DNA from: Zelonia costaricensis
Taxonomy: Eukaryota; Euglenozoa; Kinetoplastea; Trypanosomatida; Trypanosomatidae
NCBI GenBank assembly: GCA_030849075.1
Contig: JASAOO010003321.1
Coordinates: 1-40,983 of the forward strand
DNA: 40,983 nucleotides
Direction of reading: 5' to 3'
The position numbers were made by a program, and so were the translations under genes. The notes beneath the pieces are model-generated. The model was given only the letters and a program-made list of their open reading frames with translations. It ran no database searches and was not told the origin of the DNA. Shown piece after piece: positions 40,001 through 40,983 of the stretch (position 1 is its first letter; each line of letters opens with the position of its first letter).

Positions 40001-40137
40001 GCAGCTGCCGAGGCGCCACCGCTGCCGATGCCGCCGTCCAGCGAAGTCGGGGCGAGGGACGGAGCGGGCTGCATGCTGCGGATGTACGTGGCCACCTCGG
40101 CCTCGAGCTGCCGCCGCACATCGTCCAGGTGCGCCAT
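22015..40137 (-). CDS. Giant protein (~6040 aa), probable CFAP54-like axonemal central-pair component
   Basis: One uninterrupted frame of 6,040 codons. The start is the ATG at 40137 (MAHLDDVRRQLEAEVATYIR); five codons further upstream the frame begins only with GTG. Helical islands are set in Ala/Gly/Ser/Gln low-complexity sequence. Two segments recall CFAP54, a subunit of the C1d projection of the flagellar central pair that helps control beating: FLPWRMHEYALLQRCY at about 648, followed by an Ala-rich helix ending RALHQVLQLTELEYL; and LGECLCEQGNLYQAVGRVSE at about 3703, followed by KRWSDAIDCFL and a DDWHRHR stretch, a TPR-like pattern. The assignment rests on remembered family patterns and is tentative. 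Known CFAP54 proteins are about half this length; the inserts account for much of the excess. The undetermined base at 32016 makes residue 2708 Ser, Arg, Gly or Cys. The C-terminus is globular and helical. No motor, kinase or membrane motif was seen. Confidence 0.9.
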   Translation of the reverse strand: MAHLDDVRRQLEAEVATYIRSMQPAPSLAPTSLDGGIGSGGASAAATPAGLAVSSAPSRKTAQREGPSAAGEGHVTTATTGNGTGPRPAAKKATNPKQARARLQEAIKKLQCAAFVATQVSAAAAGSGGAGGAADEPKSPPQRRGTSKNALRTSVASSVVTAVPPSNAARGEAAAAADGGNGRRADGAGPRSPSLPPAGPRCRTHSHSPSLASSGRGLGRTASTMTSATLGLVSGSGAGGGGGGAAGAARNAAANLRRLNASLAFTQDCLHYATVLAEAGLSGDAQACFLQLIAQDVTAQYEQILARCVPPPGRGDEADAHLPHKGGAGGAASPRVGRRQRNSVNNSSGGSGRGDRKPLSLLSAEGDNGDETRVTDALDVFAPDVPLPVVLRLHKCVVRYQALALYIRFAEILKSDLYGDAAGSATALEACTCVDQLVALQQRTLHTPAFSAAEVLRRETEKLKEDVGGRADAKSKSIHSVLVAGCRLVDLVADPSEAGAEDASPPPHFAPHHIRGQDAEAAAANSPEATAKVYAVEDTAAPVLFTTRLYVVNMCQRLLGYMAATLGAAAAAPGSADASAPATEVASGILRRLIEALRSSLAMSELPVQDKSALSDGSLTMVEPPSRAMSGGAGSADKTCFPLAAVEFLPWRMHEYALLQRCYTQLLLDDPSVAAASVAAAQRALHQVLQLTELEYLDPVPPPAASVQLLESAVQRCACQLVVASWRAGFAQTSSPFPSRPLSALDATAALAGRPAMESVSLDTSAAVAAAAAAAAAAGGNGTPSAASTGPTSATSALAAINLLIHQSIVQVRALQVPDTARPASRYEATAVAAAPGAAGATPGTAAAAASASRSSPSTRSRFAAASAGGSTSGTRLLLILWAFIVQVQRQCVLLAGKPDAAEALRVAAASDVPYDDAGEPISVGTAQGGAPAASAAAAPSGASAEKSGKKGKPGAGGGGAGASPPNAKRRGDKGIPETGQQTPEEAAAAAEAAAAAAAAHSPVLPASLAHQHPSVIALVGWFPRVALELTLQVTAMIDAACGALSRSSSGGGGGSTLRSGAGGEGASSRPGTGAPQRGGRGGGAASKAGSKVARGRSFSLSSFGETPLSGAGGLAGSGGSGAGNLFSETQLRMMQETYRGGIEVLELLMHGAAVASTEPAVIDLTAFAPPQSSPASTLAWAVTGHDTRLGPLTHAAVLRDAEGILRFDDGVDVVAASTAVSRHDAHLSTAAGPAGADAQLDASFLLAVGDAAGTAPGQGGEAAQTANTAAAAALTPGCFLYNPADARCVLRTLTWDTLFLAPSTPSTASGAPTPAGGGAAAATLVRGMRDDVEDGALRCIAAYRTLAMASRNMPLVVRVGVALEVWWRAQQQQPQQQQPGPSTAASGQTARRPANTGDGTKKGVEAAAATQPSPSPPPPHPQPQQHVMTPRTVAVETCVRSTELLRVLVLSVMMQWQQRCLAKDDTALTATLRVFAEAERALDVSQIVQYMRTALATHRSTSDTATTPPAEQQAHTRLYLLAEVCRRVAQLQRRPDAGRLGRAVALREFSELQNHVGGSFGGGGAGAEGATVAGAPPPSLRLYRAPAVFLDKVAAALCASPAPTSSASAPSGAVGESGGVTALAAGGLRTLMLTVQPAVQPVVSDVALFLLQCAGDLRRQWQRHRAMRQVHQSVSGSTAAAADTATAGATPPPLSLHSGTVTLAEAPALACTTAAAAAPLTIAEREAAEEATYATVVLSVITAVWRSGGVAGESSRGEVANLSEAGSVADLVRSVESGFLELVPPVPSMPSSSTASAGGSGAAAAAAAAPAEAAPHVPPARLARLIAHGTTARRLVERARGHLQLHVESLLAHRGGGAAPATTATSTAAAASTTTAAAAPSGWPAHGHAAPREAGRGGGGGATVTVPGAVLAAAAAATREKPASNVHVLCTTRDALTELTVLWVTVRWQLARLQAHQRDFTAQHMDLETLQERQAQQQVYGRTTAKELRILRALEEATPALPVAAKDEEVRLRRWVTELRQQQSQSHPRMAPGVSASLTLLDALLCVALVPLNTADPSAQQRLLDEAIRHMRQAEEECTERRYTKRSNSFRGGLAPMRAAAAAAGGGAVTEVPVLYTPLLLWCYVVEACNVYGTREQAERVRAVLDAQVLRELPALTRYTHDGGATTPVTTSFVQCLCLEPRWSVLRPCSTTTRLACCRALSSMAAAATHTSSSSSSNSRVAGAGRADALSCLQSAYRLVLALQIQRMPATPTHATGGGGSEASVGPQSAAQGGGPAATAAGTNTATVTASVVVPAPPAPAPVSSALAIETAQQLVAAITHYLTRSSATPTLGASARTAAAPLLLPPLVALCEVLLGIPAGSPQWADAAVQLLAVRVLSLFKEQLQYVLSETAVAACLSAVQAEAMLRLLWCALLHVWNNVYRSPNPRQRRLQAYVSGETRWARSVFEGHQRLMRQQQQDAAAAAAARADGAGGDEKSGGGGGGKGGRGAARGAGAGGGSQAAAAAAAGTADDANTAGGPAPPLAFAGVQYLACEDTPADAASGAPAGAAGKGEEEAKAEKLMTPARSASLSGGSLTSMPTGGGGGGAGAAGAAGAGGGAAADAPRRDGAGGDPATLLMHASVPAELVALMEDVLFHVPALWPVLCTPAAGDGAVLTGAEGGAGAVYDETGGGSAANDAGRTGQQQQQRRAAGAAGRDATTDDAAAXGAASIPPLLRLRGVPAVYAEAVAALQQYSSVVTHGIHGGGSGAAAGAAGAANPAAAARGRGGQAATGAAGGTVGAAGATAGAALLEVLQRFKEDPAYAKVSLHVVREMLAMCSDAEDAVSSSSGNSGAGGGGAGGASGASGGPGAGAGGAASLSASTSASSRKRNAGATVAGTDAWATPITARSTSVAMAAVVIADVRTVMRATRAQVRQSHAAMETFLNSVQRELRGWLTCAGFHLDTAVPAVAATLQTPARPGGAPGAAKSGARSPAAAEGRAAGPKKGGAGAAAAPTAGKKKGAGKKGGGGGKGGAREGDESATDADAAADEGNAHHATDAVPYTTVTRVWTFAEQQKLKQLTCAIAHCRRRRAARALRRRFTQYNMPFMAELHLCEATLLNMGAAARQAAAQHQRRVQELLRLALLSNASGGADGAGAAAAADGEGGRAAGDKFKAAAAAVSGSAGVGSAAAAAGGGGGGGTPSSTAGPTTNAAAPSSSVPGLAGSGPEGAAALGGDDVEDPQEATLELLRHCARASLLFQYVWLPARSSAAVQLAVRHLQELPRPLFARQTSATPTRAAAATAAAASTATARCVKQLLAAPLFSLAAVQYGYWDARRDVHAAVLQPSVIKVGGDVRWQRRFEFHRTVPSLLSLVSLLGQHEEGLSAQDARMAAARRHQHELLQLRLCVEAEAETRAEAERDEIQGRANLLQQGQELLPELLQGASIKAALLAAAELLSSAGVGLARVRSRHGNARRRGNDQPSVSVPSRESVHAAAAAAAATIEYFVFELADGAAGGAGGGAAAATAGGSGMGSVGGAGGPRTGNSIGRPHLPRRGAVEAGSYGRGMSEASLVEQLIALGRVLAPVQPARCEAAYRVAQRLTSGRYAGVLLPLLQQVEEETRGQAQPETRTAYEHAMRNVPEGLLLLRAARTARSLWMASNTAASASAAARGTSFSHGSLTASSPRDSRVGEEGATWKEVAELYQRATQGLRTAGLLQPLGECLCEQGNLYQAVGRVSEAGKRWSDAIDCFLATPHAVDDWHRHRTVPPPPPNGRRTLEELLWLVSALSSLAITAPAVESTRATDATLLCALLVHQYWRLPGIASAAVPPAAAAAGHGAEEGGAGPLGAAVPALPPAQYSLIDVRHVATPAGDALRPTVVGVAQQRAPTGMPSGLPDVTRRLTTAAQRLVTRPAAAAAGGGGGGYAGEAAVLAAFADFAATVLVANVELAVEARLVRAVAAASLGSFSVAMRHVYGVCIGAGLPQPTSATLGAAEGVPGYYSLGCAAALPAAGGAGGAGGVGGAGGAGGGASSGSPVPPPAAGGVGAGAAFASDGAAPSPAAALLAFYRDEEAPTSPHNFAAVRAFVVACLPGVAADTLSRHYNLGLAAAIADAATGGGGSGGVNASAASGTATATAATTGGAGGTAGAGAAAAAGTPMPLTTGVLASAAMEERYGACLTRRLLLAMAEVLVRLATCDPIFLLTPSSALARAAASCAAAPHLFAAGTGTGAAVPVQAISANLNVGAGPLSTATATGGGGGGRQRASLQAAPGALGTSAASPQRSGSASGSRGLLLALGGGSSRVERPANACTEACRYAAALLQSLCSADVFFIFTGQPAAAAGGEGGAGGVAGGGGGAAGGASAKAAGGGGAAGAASKRSTAAGGASAKAAMAAAVVRVSSATSASGDGAKRKDGTGSSGGLNAVAGTPCGAWLATLGAMRQRAVLLTAELLAAQGQYTACARWLTAAVAEYNSAAQRLALSAPAAAPSPSTSTAAGGTMLATTGSAPSRAALSATTPSAAATAAAPSLPSPTLSVTGPHTLLRGVGFEGATHALAPPLSLFDHWVAVWLLLCRCYCHLRQFTRLEEAASGQALPLCAAFGVGGVKGPTAASGGSDDVTEGELSGARVTWPDGGCWTVFQQYRLYALLQLGRLREATEVAKLLELQQQATSSPQVSAELVDAPPPMGMSDGACVAAAAMRWWRRQKHAQPELPLDAASSRAILAQLVRLAVAEHGVLPWQLMASATSTTVASSTSTTSPLRSRYQAQHYALMSPTAHSILPALTLSRCATTPTLWRVHDSMNVYAMERPPATPAPLPARGNDGEGAAAAADVRGRGGSGAEASASNSGPACLVQALEVVSPQYCAAAHASCWLETQLCVVQARVREVCAQLVAMTRAQEEEEIEAMGRMKRESVVGTPQLLATREDALQALPVPVRDVCDHLLSVLQWCVELPVQRHAHVRVVLLHLTRVISTLVRVQRSRQRPTSSLSPLPIGLSVEADFISQLESIAAACALLAGIVSDMERRVRIGADSLRGYATDPRVGAAAHAISDAAGGPGGKGAGAAVWPESLWAALLRTQETVGRLTRGAAAGGNTASTAGGGVADVLANAFYTTAVAQQQQQQLSGGAGADPERAAGGGKRLSGTNTGAANALPVAPPAHLSVPTMALTYATLCDEAAAARALTPVTDALEHDVAQQLLTRHLQRLSTPANCTYLCYRDKERQALLESVGGVLANQLMQQQQQQSTRRGGSGGHQRRAGGGAGASATSGPSNANAVAATGASGSLFTESDVWGALAPPVLLASVPAGLFSALGTDALGAPLYNSVAAAAVCVPGVSGGGAAASEGGSRRGVVQAPVKEARWQLYLSVSPLQDSEGAASAPTLSPTTIVSSLESCSLLPPAQVLAAAGSSADGMGGGGPLGHGGLGVGASGSGVGVSTSGVPSTAASGGAASRTRGTSRLFTGGGGSGGGAGGAAGAGSGGAHGRRTSGQSGQFVVHNPTAPERSTGAWWPPLPPSSTSAGGRAAAVVPSTNWAFYDAIQCHQQQQQALLTQAREAARLEAGSSAAGADGGGNGRHGRPSLVPIATVGKAARKLVRRSSFNGNASGSGAGGGGSAAGSAGAGGGGHHHFHKGDGSGAAAGAAAALCDPPALRWACVSLEISGAALRTLRRHLRAVRTCMRRVEAEEGGLGLNTASNAVGGNGAKRGEDGGAAGNISPAAAAVGPGAESHTGKRKDDHSSPSINSSSTAAAAAVITLSGAVASSADGESTAGNAVAARSALAAAVAQAQSALRSRLQAGGGGAAGGLPGALGAASGLGGIAGLSSTSAADGIMRGGSSSSGSAAASPATAGGGAAASGGNAAGASVSGPQRKGAGRISGPAGRGGGGGNVDLARAHVTQDDLADAARARLLAERQGRLQQLEEELDEAKSNLLMELLETVVSAAWASSLCPSAAETMLDEVRIEADVQRLLPRCALSSDVVSFLEEWLGGSAALAVPGKSGDPHHGAGGGSEDDGGSEHAIESGGTTSLRFYCPGLHEWMQRIACYVAEEQQRQSPPKTA
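24460..24477 (-). repeat. (CAG)6 coding microsatellite, Gln frame
   Basis: Six CTG units on the plus strand are read as six CAG codons, giving Gln6 after a Met in the giant protein. Confidence 0.9.
24823..24840 (-). repeat. (CAG)6 coding microsatellite, Gln frame
   Basis: A second tract of six CTG units read as six CAG codons, giving Gln6 between VA and LSGG in the giant protein. Confidence 0.9.
27017..27118. repeat. Direct repeat of 30 bp inside the giant gene
   Basis: Bases 27017-27046 recur exactly at 27089-27118, a 72-bp step (24 codons). In the protein this gives two copies of AAGGASAKAA. It indicates recent in-frame tandem duplication or slippage inside a Gly/Ala-rich linker. Confidence 0.9.
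33484..33501 (-). repeat. (AGC)6 coding microsatellite, Ser frame
   Basis: The same trinucleotide repeat read one frame over: six AGC codons give Ser6 in THTSSSSSSNS of the giant protein. Confidence 0.9.
34712..34725 (-). repeat. (GCA)n coding microsatellite, Ala frame
   Basis: The same repeat in the third frame: four GCA codons within an Ala run that precedes PAEAAPHVP in the giant protein. Confidence 0.85.
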
Positions 40138-40151
40138 GGCGTGTCTACACA

Positions 40152-40153
40152 CT
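40152..40153 (-). promoter_or_regulatory. Putative spliced-leader acceptor AG for the giant gene
   Basis: A strong pyrimidine tract (complement of about 40177-40202) is followed by TTTGCATTTTCCTTGAG, AG at 40153-40152, giving a 14-nt leader before ATG 40137. A second AG at 40146-40145 (TGTGTAG) would leave 7 nt. Both sites exclude the upstream GTG from being a useful start. Confidence 0.5.
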
Positions 40154-40687
40154 CAAGGAAAATGCAAATGAGTGTGTGAGAGAGGGAGGGGGGGGGAGAA
40201 GAAGGGCGACGCCGATGTGCCTGTGTGGTGCACTGGATGCAGCACACGCGAGGAGGCAGGGAGGGAAGGGGGGAGGGTGGGTGGGTGGGGGATGGGGAGG
40301 AACGCCGGCGAGAGAGCAGCGGAAGAGCCTCGGCAAGTCCTCGTCACGGCGTCGTGTCTAAGCGCCACTGCACGAGAAAGGCGCGGCAGGGGAGGGGAAG
40401 GGGTAACAAGTTCAAAGCACCACGGGCAACAACAACGACGTCCACACCGGACGCAACTCACAACACGGAGACGCCAGGGGAGGTTGCAACCAGCACACGT
40501 CGCACGAGGGTCGCGCAGCACGTCTAGAGAGACACACACACACAAACACAACGACAACAAGAAGGAAGAAACACAAGAGGACACAGGCAGGAGCGAGAAG
40601 GGAGGCGGGTTGAGGCGGGAGGGGCACACGCGTCGCGTCCGTCAGAGAGTTGTCCAGTCCCGCTCACAGCAGCGGTGGCGCCGGAGA

Positions 40688-40710
40688 TGGTGTGTGTGTG
40701 TGTGTGAGTG
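40688..40710. repeat. (GT)n microsatellite
   Basis: GT repeat on the plus strand with a single A interruption, in the spacer upstream of the giant gene. Confidence 0.85.
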
Positions 40711-40748
40711 TGATCGGGGAAGCGAGGTGCGTGGGTCAAGGAGCCGAG

Positions 40749-40768
40749 GCAGCAGCAGCAGCAGCAGC
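40749..40768. repeat. Non-coding (GCA)n trinucleotide run
   Basis: Six and two-thirds GCA units on the plus strand, outside any gene. It is the same microsatellite class as those inside the giant coding sequence. Confidence 0.85.
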
Positions 40769-40983
40769 TGTGACAGCACACACGGCACACACGGCGCTCA
40801 CACTCGGGTGTGTTACACTCTTCAAAGAGAGTACAGAGGAAACAAAGGTGCCTCAGCCTTTTTTGGGGAGGTGGGCCGAGGAGTCCAGGAGCGCAGCGGG
40901 GTGTACAGCAAGCGTGTAGTTTACATATGGGGTGGGGGAGTGGGGGGAGGGGAAGCGAAGGAGGGTGGGTGAGTGGGAGTGGA

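Larger units (their letters stand above)
40138..40983. other. Spacer upstream of the giant gene, to right edge
   Basis: No gene was seen. It contains purine tracts (40177-40205, 40255-40305, 40380-40402), a CA run (40531-40550), a GT run (40688-40710), a GCA-type run (40749-40768) and a terminal G-rich block (40926-40983). The last block may be the pyrimidine tract or UTR of a neighbouring minus-strand gene lying to the right. Confidence 0.65.

Noticed and set aside
1..40983. SIDER/DIRE-type retroposons, tRNA or snoRNA genes, CRISPR arrays
   Set aside because: I looked for LINE-like ORF remnants, poly(A) tails with target duplications, tRNA B-box sequences and regular spaced repeats and saw none convincing.

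Overview
The window looks like nuclear DNA of a trypanosomatid protist, most probably of the Leishmania / Crithidia / Leptomonas group. The base composition is very G+C-rich. Seven long intronless reading frames all lie on the minus strand. They are separated by 0.5-2 kb spacers full of CA/GT microsatellites and long purine tracts on the plus strand, which read as polypyrimidine tracts on the transcribed strand. Ahead of every start codon a pyrimidine-rich stretch leads to an AG, as expected for spliced-leader trans-splicing of a polycistronic transcript. No strand switch, tRNA, rRNA, mobile element or CRISPR array was seen. The species cannot be fixed from sequence reading alone.

Layout in transcription order (right to left): (1) 40137-22015, an 18.1-kb uninterrupted gene for a ~6,040-residue protein, tentatively a CFAP54-like component of the flagellar central pair, heavily expanded with Ala/Gly/Ser/Gln low-complexity sequence. 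(2) 20025-16876, a 1,049-residue protein with an acyl-CoA-binding (ACBP) domain at its extreme C-terminus. (3) 15162-8494, a 2,222-residue UBR-box/RING E3 ubiquitin ligase (N-recognin type) with a SAP-like N-terminal motif. (4) 7751-5976, a 591-residue protein of unknown function. (5) 5499-4480, CPSF30, the zinc-finger subunit of the cleavage and polyadenylation factor. (6) 3494-1908, a 528-residue unknown protein with a possible mitochondrial presequence. (7) 1080-1, the first 360 codons of an unknown protein that runs off the left edge.

The genes share one transcription unit but not one pathway, as is usual for trypanosomatid directional clusters. Control is expected after transcription, through trans-splicing, polyadenylation and UTR elements. 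CPSF30 itself belongs to the machinery that couples 3'-end formation of one gene to trans-splicing of the next. I found no clear sign of a wholly new system. The most unusual items are the giant gene, the C-terminal ACBP architecture, the SAP-like motif on the UBR ligase, and the use of one CTG/CAG microsatellite in three reading frames within the giant gene.
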